DNA from: Apilactobacillus apinorum
GTDB taxonomy: Bacteria; Bacillota; Bacilli; Lactobacillales; Lactobacillaceae
DNA length: 40,422 nucleotides
Assembly (NCBI RefSeq): GCF_001281175.1
Contig: NZ_KQ440395.1
Coordinates: forward strand, 105,151-145,572
Direction of reading: 5' to 3'
Part shown: piece by piece, positions 6,871 through 15,835 of the stretch
Position numbering within the stretch: the stretch's first letter is position 1
How the letters are laid out: each line of letters starts with the position of its first letter
The notes under the pieces: model-generated
Databases searched by the model: none
The model's input: only the letters and a program-made list of their open reading frames with translations
What the model was told of the DNA's origin: nothing
Made by a program: the position numbers and the translations under genes

Positions 6871-9800
6871 ATGTACAATAAGAAAAATGTTCAAAAAAAT
6901 TATGATAAGAAAATTTTACGAAAAGCTAAGAAAAATTGGGTAATAATATCTGTAGCAAGTTTTGCATTTATTGGGGTAGCTACTGTTTTTCAATTTAGTG
7001 CAATTAGCGCAAGTGCTAATGCTAATGACAATGTTGTTACTAAGGTAAATAATAACCAACAACAAGAAACAGGTGTTAGCACCCAGCAAGAATATGCAGA
7101 CTATACAAGATATATAGGTTATCAGGAATCATATAGTAACTTAAGCACAAGTGGTAAGACTTTATCACCACAAAAAATTGATTCGGTTCATTATATTAGA
7201 ACGAAAGTAATGAATGCATCCAATAATCTAATTGGTTATTCATCAAATGGGACTAATGATGTGGATATTAGTTTAAATGATCCTCAAAATGGATGGAGAC
7301 CAAGGGATGGAAGCGACGGGTTGCTCCCAGATGTTGATTCTCCAAGCATTCAAGGATATGGGAATCCAAGTATAAGTAGAGTAAATAGTACATTTACACC
7401 AGGAAGTGGTTTCACAGATACCACAAATGATCAAAACGTATCTATTACTAATGGAGATACTGGTCAAAAGAATGCAATTGAATATGTTAAAGTTTTCTAT
7501 GATAATCCTTCAGCACAGTATAGGGTTAAAACCCAGTACTCTAACCTTACAAGGCAAATTGATTTCGTAGAAAATAGTAACCAGTCAACGAGCGGAACCC
7601 ATATTTTTCCCACAATGTATGACAGTATTAGTTGGATAAGAAATATTGTTTTGGATAAAAATGGAGATATTATTGGATATTCTTCGTCTAATAATACTGA
7701 TATGGATATACCTAAAGATGATTCTGATCAAGGATGGAGATTGAAATCAGGGTCGGCACTTACAATACCTGACGTATACTCACCAAGTGATAATCTTGAA
7801 GAAAAAGGTTATGCATCTCCTGATTTATCTGTTGTTCATAGTACTTATTCGCCAGAGAACGGATTCACTAATCTCAATAACTCAGCAGATGTTGCAATTT
7901 ATGATGGTAAAGATAGTAACGGAAACGTAATTCAAAAAAATGCGTATGAATTAGTTACTGTGAAATATGATAATAATAGAACTAGTCAAACAGATTATAG
8001 TAATTTAACAAGACAAATTGATTATGTTAATAGAAATGACTTTATTGACGATGGAACACCATTTCCAGCAGGTTATCATATTTATCCAACTAGAAAAGAT
8101 ACAGTAAACTATGTAAGAACAAGAGTATACGATGTTAACGGTAAACTGATTGGGTATTCATCAACTGATGTAAGTAGCAATGTTGACATTTCACTAAATG
8201 ATCCATCTCAAGGATGGCATGTTTCGTCGAACTCTCCACAAAAAATTATTCCAGATGTTGTTAGTCCGACTGTAGATGGATATATAGATCCAAGTTCTTC
8301 GTCATACTCCAGTAACTATAATCCAGGTAGTGGTTTCAGTAATCCTTCTAATAAGCCCAATGTTATAATTAATGGTAATCCGGCAAATACCTATGAATAC
8401 GTAAAAGTGGTTTATGGTAGAGATATAAACGTTATAACAATTAATTCTAAAACATTAACTAGAAATGTAAGATATGTTGATGAAAAAGGAAAAGAAATTT
8501 ATCCAAGGACTACTGAAAAGGTTAACTACAAGAGAGCTGAAATTTATTCAAATGATGGAAAAACATTGTTAGGATATGCTTCTAATTTAAATGGTTCAAA
8601 AACACCTGATATAAGTACAAATAGTGATTCCCAAGGATGGATTGTGCAAGATAGTAATTTGAAAAATCATAGTGTAAAAGATTTAACATCACTGGGTTAT
8701 GTAAATCCTAATAGAAACGAAATAACTAGTAATTATACCGCAGCTTATGGTTTTTACAATCCTAATAATGATAGCAATATCAATATTTATAATGATAATA
8801 ATGACGAAGATATTGTTGTTATATATAATCACAAGGTGGACACAGTTACACCAGATAATCCAGGCCTACCGGGACAACCCATCAACCCAGATAATCCAAA
8901 CGGACCAAAGTGGCCAAATGGCACAGACAAGGACAGTTTGAGTAAGACAGTTAATCAAACCATCAACTATGTTGATGGCAATGGAAAGAGTGTCCATGAC
9001 GCAAGTCATGATCAAGTAAGGTTTGGTAGAACGGCGATGGTTGATGAAGTAACTGGCGAAGTAACCTACGGTGATTGGGATAGAGATAGCGGAACTTTTA
9101 GTACAAAGTTATCACCAGAAGTAACAGGATATGTTATAAGGGATTCTAGCCAAAAGACAATCCCAGCGGTAACAGTAAATCCAATCTCAAGTGATATTAA
9201 CGAAACAGTTATTTATGACAAGGTAGGATCACTAGTGCCAGTGGATACCATAGGTAATCCAATTGACAATGGCAGCCATGACACTAGTTATCCCAATGAC
9301 CCTAACGATACGGGTAAAGTAACTAACCCGGTCATTCCAAGTATTCCAGGAAAGACACCGGTAGATAAGGATGGTAATCCATTAACCCCCGGTAGTACTT
9401 ACCCAATTGATGGCACTAAACCAACTGAAGATACTAAGATAACTTACGTAAATAATAACCAAAAAGCGAAGGTAAGTTACATCGACAGTACAACTGGAAA
9501 GACACTAGAAAGTGTATACTTGAGTGGCCAACCACAAAGTATTTCTGACTATCGCACTACAGATACAATTAGGAAGTACACTGATCAAGGATACAAACTA
9601 TTAAGTGATAACTACCCTGTAAGTGGAGTTAAGTTCAATAGTGATAATAAGGAACAAGACTTCACTGTTATATTGGAACACAAGGTAGATAAAGTAATAC
9701 CGGATAATCCGGGTACACTGGGACAACCAATCAAACCAGATAAAGAAGGTTTTAGTAAGACAATTACTAGAAAGATTAATTATGTAGATCAAAATGGTAA

Positions 9801-10245
9801 TAAAATTCATCATTCTACAATTCAAACTGTAACGTTTAGTAGAACCGTGACAGTTAATGAAGTAACTGGTAAAGTTATTTATGGTAATTGGACAAGTAAA
9901 GAAAGTTCATGGAAATCATTTAATACACCATTAGTATCAGGATACAAATTGGTTAATAGAAAACAATCTACTATTAAATCAGTTAATTTGAATCCGGATA
10001 GTATTGATGAAAATATAACTGTTGTGTATAAAAAAGATAAACACAAAAATAGTTCTTCAATATCATCAGTTAAGCATAAGATAAATTATCAAAATAGTAA
10101 TTCATTTATAAATAGTCATAACAAAAGTGATAGAAAGCTTCCACAAACGGGAGTATCTGACGAAAATAACATTCGTATATTAGGATTATTTTTAACAATT
10201 TCCTCATTAGTTCTTAGTTTGTTTGGAATTCGAAGAAAGAGATAG
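6871..10245 (+). CDS. LPQTG cell-wall-anchored adhesin with MucBP/Mub-B2-like repeats
   Basis: About 1124 residues. A lysine-rich N-terminus followed by a hydrophobic stretch ending SAISASANA is an export signal with a KxYKxGKxW-like basic region. Four divergent repeats of about 130-160 residues follow (each with TLTRQIDYV, a DTVNYVRT strand, IGYSS, QGW and a Y-x-NPS motif), up to about residue 660. Then come Pro/Asn linkers (PDNPGLPGQP) and two mucin-binding B2-like domains (NQTINYVDGNGK, RKINYVDQNGNK) with a MucBP-like domain between (KAKVSYIDSTTGK). The C-terminus has LPQTG near residue 1090, a hydrophobic helix and RRKR, the sortase A signal. ATG 6871 is chosen because GGTGGTGA precedes it at eight bases. 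Likely role: attachment to host mucus, plant or biofilm glycans. Confidence 0.88.
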   Translation: MYNKKNVQKNYDKKILRKAKKNWVIISVASFAFIGVATVFQFSAISASANANDNVVTKVNNNQQQETGVSTQQEYADYTRYIGYQESYSNLSTSGKTLSPQKIDSVHYIRTKVMNASNNLIGYSSNGTNDVDISLNDPQNGWRPRDGSDGLLPDVDSPSIQGYGNPSISRVNSTFTPGSGFTDTTNDQNVSITNGDTGQKNAIEYVKVFYDNPSAQYRVKTQYSNLTRQIDFVENSNQSTSGTHIFPTMYDSISWIRNIVLDKNGDIIGYSSSNNTDMDIPKDDSDQGWRLKSGSALTIPDVYSPSDNLEEKGYASPDLSVVHSTYSPENGFTNLNNSADVAIYDGKDSNGNVIQKNAYELVTVKYDNNRTSQTDYSNLTRQIDYVNRNDFIDDGTPFPAGYHIYPTRKDTVNYVRTRVYDVNGKLIGYSSTDVSSNVDISLNDPSQGWHVSSNSPQKIIPDVVSPTVDGYIDPSSSSYSSNYNPGSGFSNPSNKPNVIINGNPANTYEYVKVVYGRDINVITINSKTLTRNVRYVDEKGKEIYPRTTEKVNYKRAEIYSNDGKTLLGYASNLNGSKTPDISTNSDSQGWIVQDSNLKNHSVKDLTSLGYVNPNRNEITSNYTAAYGFYNPNNDSNINIYNDNNDEDIVVIYNHKVDTVTPDNPGLPGQPINPDNPNGPKWPNGTDKDSLSKTVNQTINYVDGNGKSVHDASHDQVRFGRTAMVDEVTGEVTYGDWDRDSGTFSTKLSPEVTGYVIRDSSQKTIPAVTVNPISSDINETVIYDKVGSLVPVDTIGNPIDNGSHDTSYPNDPNDTGKVTNPVIPSIPGKTPVDKDGNPLTPGSTYPIDGTKPTEDTKITYVNNNQKAKVSYIDSTTGKTLESVYLSGQPQSISDYRTTDTIRKYTDQGYKLLSDNYPVSGVKFNSDNKEQDFTVILEHKVDKVIPDNPGTLGQPIKPDKEGFSKTITRKINYVDQNGNKIHHSTIQTVTFSRTVTVNEVTGKVIYGNWTSKESSWKSFNTPLVSGYKLVNRKQSTIKSVNLNPDSIDENITVVYKKDKHKNSSSISSVKHKINYQNSNSFINSHNKSDRKLPQTGVSDENNIRILGLFLTISSLVLSLFGIRRKR

Positions 10246-10264
10246 TTGTTAATTATCGGTCAAT

Positions 10265-10308
10265 AAATAAATCCGCTTCATTTGATTTACATTAATCAAA
10301 TGAGACGG
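10265..10308 (+). terminator. Intrinsic terminator after the adhesin gene
   Basis: A long imperfect stem (AAATAAATCCG with CGGATTTTATTT outside, CATTTGATT/AATCAAATG inside) ends in a T-rich tail. Confidence 0.75.
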
Positions 10309-10315
10309 ATTTTAT

Positions 10316-10332
10316 TTGTACTTTGTGTACAA
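10316..10332. promoter_or_regulatory. Inverted repeat upstream of the TetR gene
   Basis: TTGTAC-N5-GTACAA is a perfect dyad. Its left arm can act as a -35 box, 18 bp before TATTAT at 10340-10345. It is a probable autoregulatory operator. Confidence 0.5.
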
Positions 10333-10373
10333 TTAATATTATTATGTACGTATACAGAAAGGTAGATATTTAT

Positions 10374-10940
10374 ATGGAGATACGCAATAAATCAAAAAAG
10401 AAAATAGTGGATACCTTTATAAACATGACAGTAAATAATGACATTAATGATATCGGAATAGATGATATTGTTAAAAATAGTGGTGTTTCAAGAGGTACTT
10501 TTTATAACCATTTTAAAAGCAAAAACGATATAATAGTTTTTATTGAACAATTGATGTGTAGGTCTATTGATAATTCATTTCAAGATATAGAAGACGATAA
10601 TCGTAATTATATGGAAATTATGACTGATCGAATATTGCCTTTAGTTTATGAAAATAGGGGATATACAAAAGTTTTGTATAACTATTATCAACCTGTATTT
10701 TTTGATTTTCTTATAAAAAGATACTCAAAATATTTTATTAAGTATTTTGATAATTATGATGAAAAGGTTTTAAATCTATCAAAAGACTTTGCTGTACAAT
10801 TTTTCTTCAGAATGATGCTTAATGCAATGTTATTATGGATTTCTCAGCCAATACCATCTGAACCTGAAGAATTTAAGTACTCGTTTGAAAAAATTATTAA
10901 TTCGTCAGTTTCAGACGTTTGTGGAGTATCTATAAGATAA
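10374..10940 (+). CDS. TetR/AcrR family transcriptional regulator
   Basis: A 188-residue regulator with an N-terminal TetR helix-turn-helix (IDDIVKNSGVSRGTFYNHFKSKNDII, about residues 32-57) and a mostly helical C-terminal ligand/dimer domain ending in a DUF-type tail (FFFRMMLNAMLLWI). ATG 10374 is chosen because GAAAGGTAG lies about eight bases upstream; the frame extends to 10323 but would start inside the operator dyad. It sits between the adhesin and the MerR gene and ends at a shared bidirectional terminator. Target unknown; autoregulation is likely from the upstream dyad. Confidence 0.85.
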   Translation: MEIRNKSKKKIVDTFINMTVNNDINDIGIDDIVKNSGVSRGTFYNHFKSKNDIIVFIEQLMCRSIDNSFQDIEDDNRNYMEIMTDRILPLVYENRGYTKVLYNYYQPVFFDFLIKRYSKYFIKYFDNYDEKVLNLSKDFAVQFFFRMMLNAMLLWISQPIPSEPEEFKYSFEKIINSSVSDVCGVSIR

Positions 10941-10970
10941 AAAGAACGACTTTTATAGTCGTTCTTTTTT
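10941..10970. terminator. Bidirectional intrinsic terminator
   Basis: Stem AAAGAACGACT/AGTCGTTCTTT lies between the convergent TetR and MerR genes. Confidence 0.9.
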
Positions 10971-11357
10971 ATTTGCTTTCATATTTCTTAATTCATCTTC
11001 TACTTTTAACATATGGGTGTCAAAGTTTTCGATTTTACGTTCTAAATGATCAATGGCTTTTTGCATCATATCACGTTTTTCTTCCATGATGCGTTTTTGT
11101 TCTACTAATAATGCCAATTGTTGGTCTTCACTATTTTCAACATTATCAAACAGATTGATATATTGTTTTAAAGTGCTGATTTCCATTCCAGCGTCGCGCA
11201 TTTTTTTCGCGAAACTAATTCGTTTAATGGCGTGATCATCAAAGTCACGCACACCTGAATCATTCCTATCGACTGCAGGGATGATATGTTCCTTTTCGTA
11301 ATATCGAATGGTAGATGCTGGAACATCAGTAATTTGACTTGCTTCTTTAATGTTCAA
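10953..11357 (-). CDS. MerR family regulator, AdhR/NmlR-like
   Basis: A 134-residue protein with the MerR winged helix at the N-terminus (IKEASQITDVPASTIRYYEKEHIIP), the second recognition segment (GVRDFDDHAIKRISFAKKMRDAGMEISTLKQYI) and a long coiled-coil dimerisation helix (EQKRIMEEKRDMMQKAIDHLERKIENFD). No cysteine metal site is visible, which suits the aldehyde/thiol-stress branch rather than metal sensors. It is divergent from the MFS gene. The intergenic promoter has a 19-bp spacer with a dyad, the classic MerR-activated layout. A very similar dyad precedes the alcohol dehydrogenase gene at 34.2 kb. Confidence 0.88.
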   Translation of the reverse strand: MNIKEASQITDVPASTIRYYEKEHIIPAVDRNDSGVRDFDDHAIKRISFAKKMRDAGMEISTLKQYINLFDNVENSEDQQLALLVEQKRIMEEKRDMMQKAIDHLERKIENFDTHMLKVEDELRNMKANKKERL

Positions 11358-11376
11358 AATTTATCACCTCAATGTC

Positions 11377-11407
11377 TTGCCTTAAAGTTCGCTTTAAGGA
11401 ATATGAT
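11377..11407 (+). promoter_or_regulatory. MerR-type promoter with 19-bp spacer and CTTAAAG dyad
   Basis: TTGCCT (11377-11382), 19 bp, TATGAT (11402-11407). Inside lies the perfect inverted repeat CCTTAAAG-TTCG-CTTTAAGG (11380-11399). It reads toward the MFS gene. The elongated spacer and central dyad match promoters that MerR proteins untwist to activate. Confidence 0.8.
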
Positions 11408-11438
11408 TACTTTATCATATTTTCAGGAGGAAGCAAGT

Positions 11439-12767
11439 ATGAAATATAAGTTTGGTATTATTCTACCAATTATTTTAATTAGCAATTTTTTAATTTTATT
11501 GGATAACTCCGTAGTTTTTACGAGTACCGTTAAAATTGCGGCTGACTTACACATGACTACCCAAAGTATCACATGGATTACAAACATTTATGCATTGGTA
11601 TTCGGTAGCCTACTATTATTAGGTGGACGTTTAGGTGATTTATATGGTCGTAAACGTATTTTTTTAAGCGGACTTGTAATTTTTACGCTCTGTTCTTTAT
11701 TAGTAGGGTTGGCGCCTAATGGTGCCTTTATTATCGTAATGCGAGGATTACAAGGGATTGGTTCTGCCATTCTAGCACCCACTTCTTTAGCGTTATTATT
11801 AGATAATTATGTAGGAGCTAAACGAGAAAAGGCCATTTCTTATTATGGTGTCACCGCAGGACTAGGCGCTAGTATTGGATTGATTATTGGTGGCTTGGTC
11901 ACCACATTTGCTTCATGGCGTTTAGGCTTTTTAATCAATGTGCCGTTAGGAATTTTATTGATAATCCTAACCATCTTTGCGGTTCCCCATAAGTCGGCAC
12001 AAACACGACTAAAATTAGACTATGCGGGTTCGGTTTTATCAGTTCTTATGATTTTATCATTAGTTAATGGGATTAATGGAGCTCAACACCGCCTCATGTT
12101 CATGGCTTTATTTGTGCTTTTACTAGTATTATTTTTAGTGCGCGAAGTTAAAATTAGCAATCCTATTATGCCGCTGGCCATATTTAAAGATCCAGAACGC
12201 TATTCGGCCTATGTTGCTCGTTTTTGCTATATTGGAGCCATGATTTCCTTTTTCTTTTTAGTTCCCCAAGTTCTCCAAAATTTCTATGGGTTCACACCTT
12301 TATTAGCTGCTTTTGGTTTTATGCCAGAAACGGTTCCCCAATTCTTATTTGGGTTACTGCAGTCCAAACTAGCTAATCGGTATCGAAATGAAAATATTTT
12401 ACTGGTGGGGACCGTTATTTCTTTCATCGGGGTTTTGTTACTATTCGGATTAGACTTACATTATGGGTATTGGATTTCGATTGCGCTACCTATGGTAGTG
12501 ATTGGGATCGGCCAAGGCTTCTCATTTGGACCCCTAACAGTATCAGGAGTGGCCAATACTCCGCCAGAATTGGGAGGATCCACATCTAGCGCAGTAAATG
12601 TTTTTTCTCAACTAGGGAGCTCCATTGTTTTATCAGTGATAGTCAGTTTAACCGCCGGGTTAACTAATGCGCTAACTGCTTATCATTATCAGACATTATT
12701 AATGACCATTTTTATTATTGTTCCTATTTTAATGGCGCTTAATATCAAACGTATTCATCATAAATAA
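11439..12767 (+). CDS. MFS efflux transporter, DHA2-type (drug:H+ antiporter)
   Basis: A 442-residue polytopic membrane protein. It shows the MFS signatures GGRLGDLYGRKR (motif A, loop 2-3), RGLQGIGSAILAPTSLALL (motif B) and GVTAGLGASIGLIIGG (motif C, typical of export). DNSVVFTSTVKIA at the first helix resembles the DHA2 D-x-x-V-x-x-x-A-x-P-like motif. ATG 11439 follows AGGAGG at normal spacing, so the longer frame is discarded. Likely role: proton-driven export of toxic compounds, under the divergent MerR regulator. Confidence 0.88.
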   Translation: MKYKFGIILPIILISNFLILLDNSVVFTSTVKIAADLHMTTQSITWITNIYALVFGSLLLLGGRLGDLYGRKRIFLSGLVIFTLCSLLVGLAPNGAFIIVMRGLQGIGSAILAPTSLALLLDNYVGAKREKAISYYGVTAGLGASIGLIIGGLVTTFASWRLGFLINVPLGILLIILTIFAVPHKSAQTRLKLDYAGSVLSVLMILSLVNGINGAQHRLMFMALFVLLLVLFLVREVKISNPIMPLAIFKDPERYSAYVARFCYIGAMISFFFLVPQVLQNFYGFTPLLAAFGFMPETVPQFLFGLLQSKLANRYRNENILLVGTVISFIGVLLLFGLDLHYGYWISIALPMVVIGIGQGFSFGPLTVSGVANTPPELGGSTSSAVNVFSQLGSSIVLSVIVSLTAGLTNALTAYHYQTLLMTIFIIVPILMALNIKRIHHK

Positions 12768-12775
12768 ATGGCTAC

Positions 12776-12805
12776 AAAAAAGCTGCGCAACGGCGCAGCT
12801 TTTTT
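12776..12805. terminator. Bidirectional intrinsic terminator
   Basis: Stem AAAAAAGCTGCGC with its complement GCGCAGCTTTTTT lies between the convergent MFS and oxidoreductase genes. Confidence 0.9.
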
Positions 12806-12823
12806 ATTTGAAATCATCGGGGG

Positions 12824-13387
12824 TTATTTTAGACTATTTGCACACTTTTGCATATATGCTTGTCGGCGTTTTAGCGTATCTACTTTGGCTTCCATGTTCC
12901 CTAAGTCAAAGCAAGCAGTAGTTTTAATTCCACAAAAACCCAATACTAAATATTTCCAGCGAAATAACGTGTTACCCCACATTTTGTAGAAAAAAGCAGG
13001 GCCATGGCTGGTGGTAAAGATACTTGCAGTCTTGTTAGTTAAGAGCTTTTGGTTTTTGCCATTGGGATTGTAAGTGTAAGCGAAATGTGGCGTTAGTACT
13101 CGATCGATAAATCCTTTTAAAATGGCAGGCTCACTTGACCACCAAATCGGAAAGAAGAACGCGATATGATCAGCATCCTGGATTAGTTGTTGTGCATGTT
13201 GGGGAAACCTTTCGTCTGACATATGTTGGCGGTATCCATACCTTAAAATCGGATTGAATTCATTTTGACTCAAATCTACTAATTCAGTGTCATAACCTAA
13301 ATCTTTTGCGTGTTGTAGATAATTTAACGCATTCGCACGTGTGAAGGATTCTGCATCTGGATGCCCTTGAATGACTAAAATTTTCAT
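12824..13387 (-). CDS. NAD(P)H:quinone oxidoreductase, flavodoxin-like fold
   Basis: A 187-residue protein of the NQO1/KefF/MdaB-like family, an FMN- or FAD-dependent two-electron reductase of quinones and similar electrophiles. It begins KILVIQGHPD (beta1 and flavin phosphate loop), with FFFPIWWSSEPAILKGFIDRVLTPHFAY at about residues 77-104, a family hallmark around the flavin site, and IFTTSHGP as the next flavin loop. It is cytosolic, with no signal peptide. It lies next to an efflux pump with a MerR regulator, which suggests electrophile stress, but it has its own strand and promoter. Confidence 0.88.
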   Translation of the reverse strand: MKILVIQGHPDAESFTRANALNYLQHAKDLGYDTELVDLSQNEFNPILRYGYRQHMSDERFPQHAQQLIQDADHIAFFFPIWWSSEPAILKGFIDRVLTPHFAYTYNPNGKNQKLLTNKTASIFTTSHGPAFFYKMWGNTLFRWKYLVLGFCGIKTTACFDLGNMEAKVDTLKRRQAYMQKCANSLK

Positions 13388-13437
13388 TTCCTTAACCTCT
13401 TAATATAGTTGATTTTGTCATTATTATACACTCAAAT

Positions 13438-13469
13438 AAAAACGCTGCGCATTTGCGCAACGTTTTTTT
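13438..13469 (-). terminator. Intrinsic terminator after the small membrane gene
   Basis: Stem AAACGTTGCGC/GCGCAGCGTTTTT as read on the minus strand, with a T-run. Confidence 0.8.
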
Positions 13470-13470
13470 A

Positions 13471-13647
13471 TTATTTTGGATGTTTATGACGGTCCTTAAT
13501 CCATAGGAACACAGTCACGAATAACGCAATAATTAGGATTAAATGAAAGATGCGGCCAGCATCACTACTAGTCAGCGCATTATTACTAATTAAAATGATA
13601 TTAATCAATAATACAATGGCCACTAATAAATTATATGGATTTTTCAC
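13471..13647 (-). CDS. Small two-helix membrane protein (paralogue of the 19553-19729 gene)
   Basis: A 58-residue protein starting at GTG (VKNPYNLLVAIV), with AAAAGGAG eight bases upstream. Two hydrophobic helices lie at about residues 6-19 and 31-47. Between them is the polar loop SNNALTSSDAGR, and the tail is basic (WIKDRHKHPK). The gene at 19553-19729 encodes the same layout with LTSS-x-x-GR-x-FHLILIIAL conserved. Function unknown. Confidence 0.7.
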   Translation of the reverse strand: MKNPYNLLVAIVLLINIILISNNALTSSDAGRIFHLILIIALFVTVFLWIKDRHKHPK

Positions 13648-13801
13648 GGAATGAACTCCTTTTAATTGATATTTACATTTTATCATGATGTATAATTACT
13701 GTCCTTATTTTATGTAATGAAGCTGAATGACCGTCAATAGTAAAACAAACGGGATAATTAGTCATTTTATATAAAGTTAGTATCGATCGAAGCGCTTAAA
13801 A

Positions 13802-13858
13802 TTTACGATAACTTTACACTAATCAATCAATAACTTTACAAAGAGTTGCTAATATAAA
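13802..13858 (+). promoter_or_regulatory. Pho-box-like 11-bp-period direct repeats before the ABC importer
   Basis: TTTACG (13802), TTTACA (13813), a degenerate unit (13824) and TTTACA (13835) start exactly 11 bp apart. The last lies in the -35 region of a TATAAA at 13853-13858. The spacing and TTTACA unit resemble OmpR-family response-regulator sites, in particular the TT(A/T)ACA-N5 repeats bound by PhoP in Gram-positives. AAGCGCTT just upstream is a separate palindrome. Confidence 0.5.
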
Positions 13859-13915
13859 AAGTGTTAAGAAGTCATTATCTATCATGGCGTTAAAAATTAG
13901 AGGAGTTGATTTGAA

Positions 13916-14995
13916 ATGATGAAGCAAAAATTACTGACGATAATCTCGGGAGCAATACTAGCGTTTACTTTGGCGGGCTGTTCTAGTTCTGATCAGGGGA
14001 AAGTTACATCTAACAATGAACAAACCATTATTAAAAATGCGAAAAAAGAAGGTTCCATTATTTCGATTGGAATGCCTGACACTTGGGCTAATTGGGGAGA
14101 GACTTGGCAAGATTTAACCAAGCAATATGGGTTAAAGCATTCGGATACTGATATGAGTAGTGCTGAAGAAGTACAAAAGTTTAAATCCGCTGGAACCAGT
14201 TCATCGGCACCAGATATTGGAGACATTGGGCTTAACGTTGCTCCCACAGCAGTCAAACAAAATCTTGTAGTGCCATATAAGACGAAGTATTGGAAAGATA
14301 TTCCCGCTTGGGCTAAAGATAAAGACGGTAAATATGCGGCCGTCTATCAAGGATCAATCGCTTTTATTACTGATACGAAAAACGTCAGTGCATCTCAAGC
14401 ACCTAAGTCATGGAAAGATTTATTAAGTGGTAAATATAAAGTGGCGATTGGTGATGTTTCACAAGATTCTCAAGCACAATATGCGGTCTTAGCGGCGGCT
14501 TTTGCTCACGGTGGTAGTGAATCTAATTTAAAACCTGGACTGGATTACTTTAAAAAATTACAAAAACAAAATCGTTTATCATCAGTTGAAACGGTGATTC
14601 AAAATTTCCAAAAGGGTGAAATTCAAGTGGGAGTAGTATGGGACTTTAATGCGCTAAACTATGCCCACCAAATTGACTCTAAACGTTATAAGATTACTAT
14701 TCCTACAGACGGAACTGTTACTTCAGGCTACACTGAAATTTTAAATAAAAATGCGCCCCATCCATATGCAGCCAAATTAGCGCATCTATATACTTTATCA
14801 GATCAAGGGCAAATTAATTTAGCAAAGGGCTATGCGCGTCCAATCCGTTCTAATGTCAAATTACCTAAGGCAGTTGCGGATAAGTTATTGCCAGCAAGTG
14901 ATTATAAGAAAGTTTTCCACGTAGCCAATAATAATGTTTGGAATCAAGAAACTGTTAAATTAGGTCAAGCTTGGCAATCAGAAGTTTTAAACTAA
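13916..14995 (+). CDS. ABC transporter substrate-binding lipoprotein (AfuA/PotD-like)
   Basis: A 359-residue lipoprotein. The signal peptide ends in the lipobox LAGC (Cys at about residue 22) followed by a Ser/Asp linker. The mature part has the two-lobed solute-binding fold of the iron/polyamine/phosphonate cluster: SIISIGMPDTWANWGETW near the start, then APDIGDIGLN, SWKDLLSGKYKVAIGD and GVVWDFNALNY. AGAGGAG precedes the ATG. It is the first gene of a four-gene operon with two permeases and an ATPase. The ligand is uncertain: organophosphonate/phosphate esters, polyamine or ferric complexes are all handled by relatives. The Pho-box-like repeats upstream favour a phosphorus compound. Confidence 0.85.
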   Translation: MMKQKLLTIISGAILAFTLAGCSSSDQGKVTSNNEQTIIKNAKKEGSIISIGMPDTWANWGETWQDLTKQYGLKHSDTDMSSAEEVQKFKSAGTSSSAPDIGDIGLNVAPTAVKQNLVVPYKTKYWKDIPAWAKDKDGKYAAVYQGSIAFITDTKNVSASQAPKSWKDLLSGKYKVAIGDVSQDSQAQYAVLAAAFAHGGSESNLKPGLDYFKKLQKQNRLSSVETVIQNFQKGEIQVGVVWDFNALNYAHQIDSKRYKITIPTDGTVTSGYTEILNKNAPHPYAAKLAHLYTLSDQGQINLAKGYARPIRSNVKLPKAVADKLLPASDYKKVFHVANNNVWNQETVKLGQAWQSEVLN

Positions 14996-15007
14996 CGAGG
15001 TGCGTTT

Positions 15008-15835
15008 ATGAAAAATAAGCTTAAGATTTATTTGCCATTTAGTTTGTTGATATTGTTGATTTTGGTTATGCCGTTAATAGTAATGGTCTTAGCAAGTTTT
15101 CAATCAATAAATCATCCGGGGTTTAATTTGGATAACTATCGACAAATCATTAGTAATGGTTATTATCATAATGCGTTCATCAACAGTTTTAAAATCGCAA
15201 TCTATTCATCTGTAATTTCGATGGTAGTCGCGATCATTGGAGCATGGGCATTGACTCAATTAGCGGATTCAACTAAAAACATATTAATTACCATTTTTAA
15301 TATGTCATCTAGTTTTGCGGGGGTACCATTATCATTTTCCTTAATCATTTTGTTTGGAAATGCAGGAATGTTTAAAGCGATTACAACGGCATTGCATCTG
15401 AATGATACCTTTAACGTCTATTCATTATCGGGCTTAGTGACCGCTTATACTTTCTTTGAAATTCCTTTAGGCATCATGTTTTTATTTCCGGTGTTTAATG
15501 GCATTGATAATGAATGGCATCAAGCATCTAATGTTTTGGGAGCTTCGAAAAACTTTTACATCCGTAATGTCGTACTTCCGTTTATTTTACCTAACCTAGT
15601 CCAAGTTTTGATTTTGTTGTTTGCTAATGCGATGGGAGCATATGAAACGGCTTATGCGTTAACTAGTAACACGGTCGTTTCGGTTCCTACATTGATTGGC
15701 TACTGTATTAATGGTGAAATTAATCCTAATATTCCACTTGCCTGTGCTTTTGCCACAATTTTTGCGCTAATTATGTGGGTAATGGTTACAGTCGGTAACT
15801 TAGTGATTAAACGACATAAGGGAGGCATCCGTTAA
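15008..15835 (+). CDS. ABC transporter permease (first)
   Basis: A 275-residue inner-membrane permease with about six helices and the BPD-transport EAA-type loop near residues 176-195 (EWHQASNVLGASKNFYIRNVVLPFILPNLVQ), which contacts the ATPase. GAGGTG lies just before the ATG, 12 bp after the binding-protein gene. Its stop overlaps the next ATG by one base, implying translational coupling. It forms the channel together with the second permease. Confidence 0.9.
   Translation: MKNKLKIYLPFSLLILLILVMPLIVMVLASFQSINHPGFNLDNYRQIISNGYYHNAFINSFKIAIYSSVISMVVAIIGAWALTQLADSTKNILITIFNMSSSFAGVPLSFSLIILFGNAGMFKAITTALHLNDTFNVYSLSGLVTAYTFFEIPLGIMFLFPVFNGIDNEWHQASNVLGASKNFYIRNVVLPFILPNLVQVLILLFANAMGAYETAYALTSNTVVSVPTLIGYCINGEINPNIPLACAFATIFALIMWVMVTVGNLVIKRHKGGIR

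Noticed and set aside
12768-12989. Plus-strand frame after the MFS gene
   Set aside because: It reads straight through a strong bidirectional terminator and antisense to the oxidoreductase.
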